64,000 nucleotides of DNA from Bolinopsis microptera (Eukaryota; Ctenophora; Tentaculata; Lobata; Bolinopsidae): the NCBI RefSeq assembly GCF_026151205.1, contig NC_087075.1, positions 5,014,858-5,078,857 of the forward strand, given 5' to 3'. Every line of letters begins with the position of its first letter. Within the stretch, counting starts at the first letter, position 1. The notes below the pieces were generated by a model. The model saw only the letters and a list, made by a program, of their open reading frames with translations, was not told the origin of the DNA and did not search any database. Below, piece by piece: positions 10,427 to 21,933 of this stretch. A program made the translations under genes and the position numbers.

Positions 10427-11845
10427 CGTGTGTGTGCTTGCTTGGATACAGATGAATTTGAGGAATTACATAACACTCTTCACCTGTAAATTGTTGTAAT
10501 GTACGAGTTATGGAATTTGCTCAAAAAAGATGAAAAGAAGTTTAATTCCAATTACCGATAAATCCTATGTAGAGATTATCCATCTGAGTGATTCAAAAGT
10601 TACATATAAATTGCATGATCCAAATTGGAAATAATTTTAAATGCACAATTAGCCAGTTTTACCGTTTGAGTTTTGTGATGATGTTGAGGATTCTAATGCT
10701 CGGGGAGGGAAGTAACCAGACAAACTGGGCAATTCTGAAACTTGTGCTGACAGCCCTGAAAATTTGTACACTGGTAATATTTGTACGCTATTTTGCTACT
10801 ATTCAAGAGTTTCCCAAAACTGTAAATAATGTTATTTACATCTTCTTTTTAACGTATTCGGAGCAGTGAGACTGAGAAATTTCGATTCATTTGAGAGTGC
10901 TAAATTTTTTTGCGGGGTTTCAATATCATGTAAAACTACCTAAGTTAATACAATAAAAGTCATATCAATTTAATTTAAAATGGAAGTTTTTAAAGTCAGT
11001 TTCCTACGATGTGGCTAAAAAAGCCGGACTTACAAATAACCACAATCTAAAGTTTTACCTGGTTGTTGTAAACATTGTGACAGACAGATCTTCAATAGAA
11101 CCAGTAAAAGTTGAACTATCATGACTGAATATAATATTAAAGTATAGTGGGGGTGAGGGGGCAAAATCAAAAAGTTTTTAAAATGTAGCGCGCTGTGTGC
11201 CTGAATGTCAAAACAACGAAATATTCAGTATCAACAATCAACCGTGCATGTAAAGACTTTTAAAGTTTTCGGCAGAACTGTCGAAAACTCGATCCTGTTC
11301 AAATTATGTTAGCAGATGGCATTAATGGCAAACATTTCTTCAAAAATTTGCTGAAGATTATGCTCATGCAGCTTAATTTTAAAGCCCAGCTTAAACTGAG
11401 CAATTTGGCACTAGAGATAATTTTAAAACACAGTTTCAAGAACGATTCAAATAATACGATATTAAATGCATATTAGAGCCTACCAGAAGCTTTGCTAAAT
11501 AAGTGTGATTCGAAAAAGGAATGCATAGTGTATTCTTTGAACAAATTTTAGAAAGTTTACTTTCAGGACTGAAATCTAGCAATGTGAAATGATAAATCAA
11601 GCAAAATTTTGGCTATGCTGTGCGTACTAAGTAAAGAATTATAGGAGGCTATGGTACTAAAATTTAAACTAAGATCAATATCTAATAAAATTATTAACTA
11701 ATTTGCTCGTAATACCTTTCTAAATATGACTCTTATTGTTAACAAATTTCTTAGGGAGATTGGAAGTATTATATCCTACAAACGACTGTTTACAAGTTTT
11801 ACACTCCATTAAATATATAAGGTTACAACTCTGACAAGTTATCAC
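10427..11845. other. Intergenic, no recognised gene
   Basis: AT-rich DNA. The 93-codon ORF at 10588-10869 has a hydrophobic stretch but no family I recognise. Missing 5' exons of receptor copy 2 may lie here or further right, but I could not identify one. Confidence 0.5.
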
Positions 11846-12187
11846 AGTGCTGGCAAGCACGACCGTTGCATTTATTGTGGGTATACTATGTTCCCCATTT
11901 ACTATTATACCCCCTTTACTATTATACCCCCTTTACTATTATACCCCCTTTGGTACACGTTACAAGCCTCTTTTGTGCACGCGAAGCGTGCACTCCGGCC
12001 GGAGGCGGCGGCCGAAGGCCGCCGCCTCCGGCAGGAGTTTTCCAGGCATTAAGACTCATCGGAAGTCGTTAAGCAGAATTATTTTTAGTTCAAAACATTC
12101 TAATTTGATGTCAAAGATGACAGGAATAAAAAATAGTTATGTTGAGATTTTTAAGAAATTTGCATAAAATACTCGCCAGCACTGTTA
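11846..12187. mobile_element. MITE F0 with ACAGTGCTGGC inverted ends, copy 1
   Basis: The ends are ACAGTGCTGGCAAG and the complement of ACAGTGCTGGCGAG. Inside are four copies of a ~17 bp repeat (cccctttactattata) and two GC-rich hairpins. The same unit occurs inverted at 14149-14492. No transposase and no clear target duplication are seen. The ends recall hAT elements but that is not proven. Confidence 0.7.
11975..12031. repeat. Paired GC-rich hairpins with GAA loops
   Basis: Hairpin 1 is GTGCACGC-GAA-GCGTGCAC (11975-11993). Hairpin 2 (11999-12031) has a 15 bp perfect stem that starts CCGGAGGCGG, also with a GAA loop. They are very GC-rich in an AT-rich setting. The inverted copy near 14300-14360 keeps both, with one mismatch in the long stem. 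Confidence 0.85.
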
Positions 12188-12395
12188 TACGAAATTCGGT
12201 AAAAAACCCAAAATCGCCATATTCAGGTGCCTTAAAAACCATGTTAAAATTGAGTTAGAGATCTGAAATTTTTCAGGGCGTCTAGACGTTGATCAAATCG
12301 ACTGCAAAAAAAGTTTCAGGTTTCAGGAGTATCGGGAAATGGGTTTTCTAGAACCCCTGTTTTACGACAGATTGTCGTGATATATATATATATAC
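12188..12395 (+). repeat. Segment G, present again inverted at 13950-14148
   Basis: Directly adjoins MITE F0 here and in the inverted copy, so F0 and G have moved or been duplicated together. It ends in a (TA)n run. No coding potential is seen. Confidence 0.75.
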
Positions 12396-12907
12396 ATTTT
12401 ACCAAAACCCATAATCATGGGTAGAGTGGACCGCTGTCAGTGTCTCTCTTTCCCAAACAAAAGGAATTGATATTACTTTGATTGACCGTTCTCAAATGTA
12501 AAATGATACCGAGAATGAAATCGGTCGCTCGCTTTTCCCATTCATTCACGGCTTACGAATTGTAATAAGTTTCGATTGATTACATCAATCAGATGCTGTA
12601 AAAATCTCTTTGGGTTGCGTTCGGGTCGATACCTAGTATTTCGGGGTAAGGGTGGTAGTTATTAGTATTACTTATTGAATTAGCTGAAGTTTATTGAATC
12701 TTCATTGCCGAGTACAGCTGCCTTTGGGTAGTTCTTCTTAATCTATTACAATTGTAAATGAATGGGAAAAGCGAGCGACCGATTTCATTCTCGGTATCAT
12801 TTTACATTTGAGAACGGTCAATCAAAGTAATATCAATTCCTTTTGTTTGGGAAAGAGAGACACTGACAGCGGTCCACTCTACCCATGATTATGGGTTTTG
12901 GTAAAAT
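12396..12907 (+). mobile_element. Foldback MITE M with ~150 bp terminal inverted repeats, copy 1
   Basis: It starts ATTTTACCAAAACCCAT and ends with the exact complement. The inverted ends are about 150 bp and nearly perfect, with a ~200 bp unique centre. No ORF of note. A second copy in opposite orientation lies at 15522-16027. Confidence 0.9.
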
Positions 12908-13933
12908 ATCATCTCTTTTTGATTATAATGTCAGGGTACTTTATAAAGTCGAAATATAAACTGATATCTTCATTAATAAGGAGGAAGTTTCAACGATTTC
13001 GAAATTTTTCCTTTAAAAACATTTCCTTGTGTTTAGGTAAGCATATCGGTCCATCACTGACTGAATATGCCACTTAATACTCATTCAAGTTGGCATTAAA
13101 TTCATATATAATGACATTAAACTGTCGTGGCAAAGCAGAATTTGTTGGAAATCACGAATGAGCAAAATTCTCACCTTTCGCACGTGCAAACTTTGAGCGG
13201 ACGTTGCGTGCGCATCCAATATTGAATCGCCGTAAATTTTTTCATGTAATTGTTTTATATATAGCTTGATAAGCATGCAAAGTTTCAAAGTATTTCAAGA
13301 AGAACTGTAATCACAACGGCACTCTAAAGTTGACCGAAAATGACGAAAACAGCAATTTTCAGTGATTTTAGCAATTTTCTATCAATTTGGGCGTGTCCCC
13401 ACGTGTGCAACTTTTCGATTTTCAACTTCAAAACTAACCTAATGCACAATTTATACCTATAGGAAGCAGAACTGAGCTCCTCAACTCAAGGCATGGCCCA
13501 ACACCAGAGAATACTAAATCGCAAAATTGACGTTTTTATAAAATAATTCTTCAAAAAAGCACAAACTTCAATGACGAATATCTTTATGAAGGAGCAAGCT
13601 AGAAAAACTTTCCGGTAGATTTTCAGAATGCTTGAACAATTATCTAAGATGAAAATTTCCTCAGATTTTGAATAAAATTACTCCTTAATGGTTTAAAATT
13701 AATTTTAAAAGTTATTACTTTGTCAAAAATCAAGTTTTAAAAATGGTTAACTTGATGACGTCATCAAGGGGTGTTTATGACGGCATATAATTTTTTTATA
13801 CAATGTAAACTAAAGTATAAACAATTATTTGCAAAACCTGTGGTCGGAAATGGCTGTATCTTTTATACTTTTGAATTTATGGACAATTAAATACAGGCTA
13901 CAATTGACTGGCAAAGCGTCTATCCCTGAATAT
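12908..13933 (+). repeat. Segment X, left arm of an inner inverted repeat
   Basis: About 1.03 kb that is repeated in reverse at 14493-15521 with few differences. It contains an 18 bp palindrome CTTGATGACGTCATCAAG (13751-13768) centred on a CRE-like TGACGTCA. Its 67-codon ORF (minus 13085-13288) is conserved in the other arm, but only because the arms are nearly identical. Confidence 0.85.
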
Positions 13934-14492
13934 ATGTATATAGGTATGTATGTATCACGACAATCTATCGTAAAACAGGGGTTCTAGAAAACCCACTTCC
14001 CGATGCTCCTGAAACCTGAAACTTTTTTTGCAGTCGATTTGGTCAACGTCTAGACGCCCTGAAAAATTTCAGATCTCTAACTCAATTTTAACATGGTTTT
14101 TAAGGCACCTGAATATGGCGATTTTGGGTTTTTTACCGAATTTCGTATAACAGTGCTGGCGAGTATTTTATGCAAATTTCTTAAAAATCTCAACATAACT
14201 ATTTTTTATTCCTGTCATCTTTGACATCAAATTAAAATGTTTTGAACTAAAAATAAATCTGCTGAACGACTTCCGATGAGTCTTAATGCCTGAAAAACTC
14301 GTGCCGGAGGAGGCGGCCTTCGGCCGCCGCCTCCGGCCGGAGTGCACGCTTCGCGTGCACGAAAGAGGCTTCCGACGAGTACCAAAGGGGTTATAGTAGT
14401 AAAGGGGGTATAATAGTAAAGGGGGTACAATAGTAAAGGGCGTACATAGTATACCCCCAATAAAGACACCGCTCGTGCTTGCCAGCACTGTG
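13934..14492 (-). mobile_element. Spacer of the inverted repeat: inverted copy of F0 plus G
   Basis: The unit matches the reverse complement of 11846-12385. F0 occupies 14149-14492 and G 13950-14148. It fills almost the whole gap between the X arms. Confidence 0.8.
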
Positions 14493-15521
14493 ATATTCAG
14501 GGATAGACGCTTTGCCAGTCAATTGTAGCCTGTATTTAATTGTCCATAGATTCAAAAGTATAAAAGATAAAGCCATTTCCGACCACAGGTCTTGCAAATA
14601 ATTGTTTACACTTTAGTTTACATTGTATAAAAAAATTATTTGACGTCATAAACACCCCTTGATGACGTCATCAAGTTAACCGTTTTTAAAACTTGATTTT
14701 TGACAAAGTAATAACTTTTAAAATTAATTTTAAACCATTAAGGAGTAATTTTATTCAAAATCTGAGGAGATTTTCATCTTAGATAATTGTTCAAGCATTC
14801 TGAAAATCTACCGGAAAGTTTTTCTAGCTTGCTCCTTCATAAAGATATTCGTCATTGAAGTTTGTGCTTTTTTGAAGAATTATTTTATAAAAACGTCAAT
14901 TTTGCGATTTAGTATTCTCTGGTGTTGGGCCATGCCTTGAGTTGAGGAGCTCAGTTCTGCTTCCTATAGGTATAAATTGTGCATTAGGTTAGTTTTGAAG
15001 TTGAAAATCGAAAAGTTGCACACGTGGGGACACGCCCAAATTGATAGAAAATTGCTAAAATCACTGAAAATTGCTGTTTTCGTCATTTTCGGTCAACTTT
15101 AGAGTGCCGTTGTGATTACAGTTCTTCTTGAAATACTTTGAAACTTTGCATGCTTATCAAGCTATATATAAAACAATTACATGAAAAAATTTACGGCGAT
15201 TCAATATTGGATGCGCACGCAACGTCCGCTCAAAGTTTGCACGTGCGAAAGGTGAGAATTTTGCTCATTCGTGATTTCCAACAAATTCTGCTTTGCCACG
15301 ACAGTTTAATGTCATTATATATGAATTTAATGCCAACTTGAATGAGTATTAGGTGGCATATTCAGTCAGTGATCGACCGATATGCTTACCTAAACACAAG
15401 GAAATGTTTTTAAAGGAAAATTTCGAAATCGTTGAAACTTCCTCCTTATTAATTAATGAAGATATCAGTTTATATTTCGACTTTATAAAGTACCCTGACA
15501 TTATAATCAAAAAGAGATGAT
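14493..15521 (-). repeat. Segment X', right arm of the inner inverted repeat
   Basis: Reverse complement of 12908-13933. The CRE-centred palindrome recurs at 14658-14675. Confidence 0.85.
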
Positions 15522-16027
15522 ATTTTACCAAAACCCATATTCATGGGTAGAGTGGACCGCTGCCAGTGTCTCTCTTTCCCAAACAAAAGGAAATGATATT
15601 AATTTGATTGACCGTTCTCAAATGCAAAATGATACCGAGAATGAAATCGGTCGCTCGCTTTTCCCATTCATTTACAATTGTAATAGATTAAGAAGATCTA
15701 CCCAAAGGCAGCTGTACTCGGCAATAAAGATTCAATAAACTTCAGCTAATTCAATAAGCAATAACTACTACCCTTACCCCGAAATACTAGGTATCGATCC
15801 GAACGCAACCCAAAGAGATTTTTACAGCATCTGACTGATGTAATCAATCGAAATTTATTACAATTCGTAAGCCGTGAATGAATGGAAAAAGCGAGCGACC
15901 GATTTCATTCTCGGTATCATTTTGCATTTGAGAACGGTCAATCAAATTAATATCATTTCCTTTTGTTTGGGAAAGAGAGACACTGGCAGCGGTCCACTCT
16001 ACCCATGAATATGGGTTTTGGTAAAAT
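15522..16027 (-). mobile_element. Foldback MITE M, copy 2 (inverted)
   Basis: Same ~150 bp inverted ends as copy 1, with the unique centre reversed. Together M-X-spacer-X'-M' forms a 3.6 kb inverted repeat. Confidence 0.9.
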
Positions 16028-16691
16028 ATACTTATAAAAAATATAGTAATATATTAATAGGGAAACTTGTTTAGAATGGTGACTACTAAATTTGGAACAG
16101 GGGGACAGGAAACTTTGCTTACAAACATAGCATTTTCCATAGGCATGGCACTCTCCCGAACAGCTGGCAGGGTCTGGTTCCAGAAACTGACTAGCAGTGG
16201 CTTCTCTCTCTCTATCACTGCTATCACAGCTATATATATTCATGTTAGAGCACACGTGCTCTGGGCTCATACGTTAGCCCCCTCTAGGGACGATAATCGA
16301 TAAAGGTGAAACTAAATATAACTCTCAACTGAACAATAGCCCCATATGTGGACAAATTGTTCTCATAACTCAACAAAAATAGTAGTAGTTGTAGTACGAT
16401 GGTGAAATTCGCCCTCTTACTACTTTTGTAGTGAATTGTGCAACATTTAATCGATATATTTGGATCGTCCTTTTTTTTGCAAGGAGCACCACAAAAGTAC
16501 AAAACAACTCGATATAACTATTTGAAATGTTAGTGGACTTGCACGACATTCTAAAGGAGGACAAACCTATAACACTAACAGAAACAAACAAGAATTGCGT
16601 CCGTTTTCTTGATGGTGACGTACGCTAAATTTCCATCCATTACCCACGCCGTTAAATTGAAGCTATAGATAGAATATATTATATATATATA
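16028..16691. other. Intergenic; possible Cys-rich exon on the minus strand
   Basis: A minus-strand ORF (16270-15953) includes a Cys-rich stretch, CSGECHAYGKCYVCKQ, between about 16210 and 16060. I see no clear splice pair or family, so I do not call a gene. The right end is a TA-rich run leading into the satellite. Confidence 0.3.
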
Positions 16692-17365
16692 TGGCAATAA
16701 GTCAGTTAATTGATGATGGTATGAAACCAAATTGGGGTAAAGGAAGTCAAAATCACGAAGAAAATTGTAAAACCATATTGTCCCAATCTCTGTCCCAGTT
16801 ACAGTTTTTGAAAATGAAATTTCCAGGACCGAGTACATTTTACAGTTTTGACTAAATTGACTAAATTTCTCACCCACAACCAATTAGTCAGTTAATTGAT
16901 GATGGTATGAAACCAAATTGGGGTACTGGAAGTCAAAATCACGAAGAAAATTGTAAAACCATATTGTCCCAAGCTCTGTCCCAGTTACAGTTTTTGGAAA
17001 TGAAATTTCCAGAACCGAAATTTTACAGTTATGACTGAATTTCTCACCGACAACCAATTAGTAAGTCAACTATAGGTAGCATATGACACGATTGAGATGC
17101 TGGAAGTTTAATTCTGGTCGGAGGAAGCCCACAACAGAAAGTTTAACAAAACGAAAAGTTGTATTTTCAAAAGTCTGTCCCATTTTCAAATATGAAATTT
17201 TCTGAACACAAATTTGACAGATTGGATGAAATTTTTGCCCACAAACCAATTAGTCAGTTAATTGATGAGGGTATGAAACCAAATTGGGGTACTGAAAGTC
17301 AAAATCACGAAGAAAATTGTAAAATCATATCGTCCCAATCTCTGTCCCATTTTCAGTTTTTGAAG

Positions 17366-20300
17366 TTTTTTTTAGGATGGTGTGTGACTGTAACGGGTCC
17401 GCATGACTGCAAAAGTCAGTACGTTTAACGCCTCGAGGAAGATCGCAGGATTCCTAGTCTATGCTACTCTTTTCATCATGGCTACGACACTCAATTTTGG
17501 GACATGGAATGTTTGCGGTCTATCGACCACATACAGGCAACACTTCGTTGCAGAGGACATTGACAGATATAACTTAGACATTTTAGCACTTCAGGAGACC
17601 AAGACACGTGAATACTTGGAAACAACACTCCCTGGACATCATCGATTGTTTTTGTTTGATCAGAGACACGATAGACACGGTGGACTTGGGTTTATTGTTA
17701 ACAAGCGTTTTTTGGAATGTATAGTATCCCATCATCAGATCAGTGACAGAGTTGTTTATATGGACTTTAAATTAAGTGCTAAAAGGGTGGATCAACCACC
17801 TTGTCATATCAGAATTGTTAATTGTTACAGCCCTACGAATCCCAAGTCAGTTCAGAATCCCCGTTTAGCAACCCAATTTTACGATGAGCTACTCGAGGCT
17901 ATCAGTGTACCTGCTAGATTTGAAGTATGGATGTTAGGCGACTTTAATGCCAAACTTGGCAAAAGAAGCCCTGTTGATGTAGAAAATGGTTTACATGTGA
18001 ATATTGGTAGACATGGTGTTGGGAGGAGGAATGAAAACGGTGAAAGGTTGCTACACTTTCTCACTGCTAATGGCCTGTTTGCTGCCAACACTTCATTCTC
18101 CCATAGCAGCAGACACATTACCACACGGACTGGTTGGATTCGGGATCGAGCAACCAGGAAAAGTAAACCTTATTTCCAACAGATTGACTTCATACTCTGC
18201 AAGTCCAGAAGCAAGGCACTGCTAACTGATGCCAGGTCATATGCAGGTACAAAGCACCGCAGTGACCACAAACTTGTTGTTGCCAAGGCAGATTTTTCGC
18301 AGCGCTTCAATTTGTACAGGGAGAGCAGAGCATTTCAGAAGACTTATAACACAACAACCTTGATTGGAAGCAAACAGGCTCAACAACAATATCAGCAAGA
18401 ACTTCGTCAGAAACTTGAGCAAACTGTATCAGATCCTGACTTTACTTCCAACAACACGGAACAGCAATTTGATATGCTTTTTCGTGAAGTTAAAGAAGCT
18501 GCTGTTTCCACTGTGGGTTTTCGCGAGCCACAGCGAAAGAGGAATCATTCCTCTGACAGTCAAGTTGTTAGTATGTCTGAAGAAAGGAAACAACTTTTAC
18601 AACAACTGAACAACAACGAATACAGAGACAGGACAGCTCTCAGAGCTAAAATCAACAGGCTCTCAAACGACATTACTAAACGGTTGAAAACATTGAGAGT
18701 TGAGTTAGCAAACAGCCTAGCTAACTCTATAGCCACCATAGACGAAGGACGGAGAATGTTTGAAGCTGCTCGTCAACTATCAGGCAAACAGAAAACGGGT
18801 GCAGGCTCTGTGTCTGTTTTCAACACTGACAACCAACTGGTAGATAATGAACGAGACAAGGCTGAAATCATTCGCCAGTACTTCGAAGAACACTACACTG
18901 GACCTGACAGTGAACCACCACTAGAACCGTTCACAGGTAACCCTAGGCCCCTTCAAAACCCCATTACAGCGTTTGAAGTTGAGCTTGCGGCCAAGAAACT
19001 CAAGAACGGTAAAGCTGTTGGACCAGATGGGATCCCAAACGAATTTCTCAAACACTCTCCTGAAATCTTTTTTTCCACATTTGCACAACTTACTAATCGA
19101 TCCTTTGAGCTCCATGAACATGTACCTTCTTTCACAGAGGGATACCTTACTCCGCTCCAAAAACCTGGAAAGCCACTAGGCCCCCCTAAGAGTTTGCGCC
19201 CACTTTGCCTACTAAACGGTACTAGAAAGATATTGTCCATGATAGTCTTAAAGCGCATCCAAAGGCAAGTATCTCAATACACTGGTCCTTGGCAGAATGC
19301 CTATAAACCTGGCCATAGTTGTGCAAATATCGTTTGGACCCAGCGAATACTAGTGTCAGTTGTCAAAGAAAAACGCTGGTCTCTTCATAAGATGGGCATT
19401 GACATGTCCTCTGCTTTTGATACCATAAAGAGGTCGGTATTACTTGACATTTTAGCTGATGCTGGTTGTAGTGAGGACGACATTCGACTGGTAAGGTATT
19501 TGCTCGCAAATACTAAACTGAAGATCAAAGTGAACTCAACAATATCGGGAGAGTTTATTGTCACGATTGGAGCTTTTCAAGGCGACAGTTTGTCTGGAAA
19601 CTTGTTCACTCTATATCTGGCAGCAGCACTTTACCACCTGCGTGCTGTTATGTCCTATCTAAGACCTAACCCTCCCATAGCTGAGAATCTGTTACCCCTC
19701 GAGTGGGAGTATGCAGATGATGCTGATTTTACTGATGAGGATAAAAGTAACTTGGAGTCTTTGTTGCCAATATGTAAAGAGATATTGGAAGAGTGGAATC
19801 TTTTTGTCAATGAGTCAAAAACCGAGTTCACCCACTTCTATCTGGCCGGCAAGAACGAGGTTGATGACAAAGGAGAGACACTCAGAGGTAGAGAACCTTG
19901 GAGGTCATCTATCTCTTTAGGCTCTAAGTTGTGCAGCATCGAAGATGTCAAGAGACGATGTATACTTGCTAACATTGCTTTTCAGAACTACAAAAAAGTC
20001 TGGGAACAAGGTAGACGTATACCCTTGAAGATTCGACTCAAGATATATGAAGCACAAGTTGTTTCAATACTGATGTATAATTGCAGCAGTTGGGCAACAT
20101 CTAAACAACTCCTTCAAAAACTTGATGTCTGCCACAGGAATCATCTCCGTACGATCATCGGCATGACCTACCCTAATGTCATACGAAATGTGACTCTATA
20201 CAAACGCTGCGAAGTTGTTCCACTAAGTGAGCGTGTTGCTCGTGCACGGTGGAGAATGCTCGGTCACATCCTCCGCAGTGATAATAACTCACCTGCCCAG

Positions 20301-20593
20301 CTTGCCTTACATTTTGCTGTAGAGAGTCAGAGTTTGATGAGAGGTAGAGTCGGACGACACCAGTCAAACTTGTTAAAAACTATTTTGAACGATTTAAGTG
20401 ACAGAAACTTTAGACTTGTAAATACAGACGATTTATACCATTTAAGACATTTTGCAACAGATAGAAAAGCATGGAGAGAGTTAAGCATGATTTAGTTTAT
20501 TCTGTGTTATTTTTCTCTTGGTGACTTATCAGGTCATCAAGATGTTCTTTATGTTCTATTTTTGATTTGAATAAAGTTATATAATAATAATAA
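17366..20593 (+). mobile_element. Nearly full-length RTE/Proto2-like LINE inserted in the satellite
   Basis: The insertion splits an A monomer at 'tttttgaag | atgaaatttcc'. A 4 bp duplication GAAG lies at 17362-17365 and 20594-20597. The 3' end is an AATAAAG signal followed by an (ATA)n tail, usual for RTE-type elements. The single ORF is intact, which points to recent activity. Confidence 0.85.
17478..20495 (+). CDS. LINE ORF: AP endonuclease and reverse transcriptase
   Basis: About 1,005 residues from the ATG at 17478; an in-frame ATG at 17403 would add 25. The later start is preferred because the endonuclease domain begins only eight residues after it (NFGTWNVCGL). Endonuclease marks are LQETK, GDFNAK and HRSDHKLV. 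Reverse transcriptase marks are GPDGIPNEF, AFDTIKR, QGDSLSGNLF and the catalytic YADD. The C-terminal part (RARWRMLGHILR ... DRKAWREL) resembles the RTE-type end. It would copy its own RNA at a nicked chromosomal target. No stop or frameshift is seen. The clade is assigned by eye and could be RTE, Proto2 or a near relative. Confidence 0.9.
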   Translation: MATTLNFGTWNVCGLSTTYRQHFVAEDIDRYNLDILALQETKTREYLETTLPGHHRLFLFDQRHDRHGGLGFIVNKRFLECIVSHHQISDRVVYMDFKLSAKRVDQPPCHIRIVNCYSPTNPKSVQNPRLATQFYDELLEAISVPARFEVWMLGDFNAKLGKRSPVDVENGLHVNIGRHGVGRRNENGERLLHFLTANGLFAANTSFSHSSRHITTRTGWIRDRATRKSKPYFQQIDFILCKSRSKALLTDARSYAGTKHRSDHKLVVAKADFSQRFNLYRESRAFQKTYNTTTLIGSKQAQQQYQQELRQKLEQTVSDPDFTSNNTEQQFDMLFREVKEAAVSTVGFREPQRKRNHSSDSQVVSMSEERKQLLQQLNNNEYRDRTALRAKINRLSNDITKRLKTLRVELANSLANSIATIDEGRRMFEAARQLSGKQKTGAGSVSVFNTDNQLVDNERDKAEIIRQYFEEHYTGPDSEPPLEPFTGNPRPLQNPITAFEVELAAKKLKNGKAVGPDGIPNEFLKHSPEIFFSTFAQLTNRSFELHEHVPSFTEGYLTPLQKPGKPLGPPKSLRPLCLLNGTRKILSMIVLKRIQRQVSQYTGPWQNAYKPGHSCANIVWTQRILVSVVKEKRWSLHKMGIDMSSAFDTIKRSVLLDILADAGCSEDDIRLVRYLLANTKLKIKVNSTISGEFIVTIGAFQGDSLSGNLFTLYLAAALYHLRAVMSYLRPNPPIAENLLPLEWEYADDADFTDEDKSNLESLLPICKEILEEWNLFVNESKTEFTHFYLAGKNEVDDKGETLRGREPWRSSISLGSKLCSIEDVKRRCILANIAFQNYKKVWEQGRRIPLKIRLKIYEAQVVSILMYNCSSWATSKQLLQKLDVCHRNHLRTIIGMTYPNVIRNVTLYKRCEVVPLSERVARARWRMLGHILRSDNNSPAQLALHFAVESQSLMRGRVGRHQSNLLKTILNDLSDRNFRLVNTDDLYHLRHFATDRKAWRELSMI

Positions 20594-21019
20594 GAAGATG
20601 AAATTTCCAGGACCGAAATTTTACAGTTTTGACTGAATTTCTCATCCACAACCAATTAGTAAGTCAACTATAGGTGGCATATGACACGATTGAGGTGCTG
20701 GAAGTGTGATTTCGGTCGGAGAAAGACCACAGCAGAAAGTTTAACAAAACGAAAAGTTGCATTTTCAAAAGTCTGTCCCATTTTCAAATATGAAATTTTC
20801 TGAACACAAATTTGACAGATTAGATGAAATTTTTGCCCACAAACCAATTAGTCAGTTAATTGATGAGGGTATGAAACCAAATTGGGGTAAAGGAAGTCAA
20901 AATCACGAAGAAAATTGTAAGATCATATCGTCCCAATCTCTGTCCCCATTTCAGTTTTTGAAGATGAAATTTCCAGCACCGAAATTTTACAGTTTTGACT
21001 GAATTTCTCACCCACAACT

Positions 21020-21102
21020 TTACCTGAGTACCCCAGGCTTTAATGTTGTTAAACAACAGAATAGAGATTAGGCGGAATGACAGGCTGAGCGCGGCCCAGT
21101 AA
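21020..21102. mobile_element. Small hAT-like MITE, copy 1
   Basis: 83 bp, starting TTACCTGAG and ending CCCAGTAA, flanked by CCACAACT and CTACAACC, slightly decayed 8 bp duplications. Confidence 0.75.
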
Positions 21103-21848
21103 CTACAACCAATTAGTAAGTCAACTATAGGTGGCATATGACACGATTGAGGTGCTGGAAGTTTAATTCCGGTAGGAGGAAGCCCACAGCAGAAAGTTTA
21201 ACAAAACGAAAAGTTGTATTTTCAAAATCAAAAGTCTGTCCCATTTTCAAATATGAAATTTTCTGAACACAAATTTGACAGATTGGATGAAATTTTTGCC
21301 CACAAACCAATTAGTCAGTTAATTGATGAGGGTATGAAACCAAATTGGGGTACTGGAAGTCAAAATCACGAAGAAAATTGTAAAATCATATCCTCCCAAT
21401 CTCTGTCCCATTTTCAGTTTTTGAAGATGAAATTTCCAGGACCGAAACTTTACAGTTTTGACTGAATTTCTCACCCACAACCAATTAGTAAGTCAACTAT
21501 AGGTGGCATATGACACGATTGAGGTGCTGGAAGTGTGATTTCGGTCGGAGAAAGACCACAGCAGAAAGTTTAACAAAACGAAAAGTTGCATTTTCAAAAG
21601 TCTGTCCCATTTTCAAATATGAAATTTTCTGAACACAAATTTGACAGATTAGATGAAATTTTTGCCCACAAACCAATTAGTCAGTTAATTGATGAGGGTA
21701 TGAAACCAAATTGGGGTAAAGGAAGTCAAAATCACGAAGAAAATTGTAAGATCATATCGTCCCAATCTCTGTCCCCATTTTAGTTTTTGAAGATGAAATT
21801 TCCAGCACCGAAATTTTACAGTTTTGACTGAATTTCTCACCCACAACC

Positions 21849-21933
21849 TTACCTGAGGACCCCAGGCTTTAATGTTGTTAAACAACATGGAATAGAGATT
21901 AGGCGGAATGACAGGCTGAGCGCGGCCCAGTAA
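21849..21933. mobile_element. Small hAT-like MITE, copy 2
   Basis: 85 bp with an exact 8 bp target duplication CCACAACC on both sides. It sits at the same place in the satellite as copy 1, so the two come from one insertion that was duplicated with the array. Confidence 0.85.

Noticed and set aside
11847-14488. 106-codon ORF shared by 11847-12167 and 14168-14488
   Set aside because: It runs through the MITE ends, the GC hairpins and a tandem repeat; conservation only reflects duplication of the element.
15138-15341. 67-codon ORF present in both X arms
   Set aside because: Identical because the arms are near identical; no family signature.
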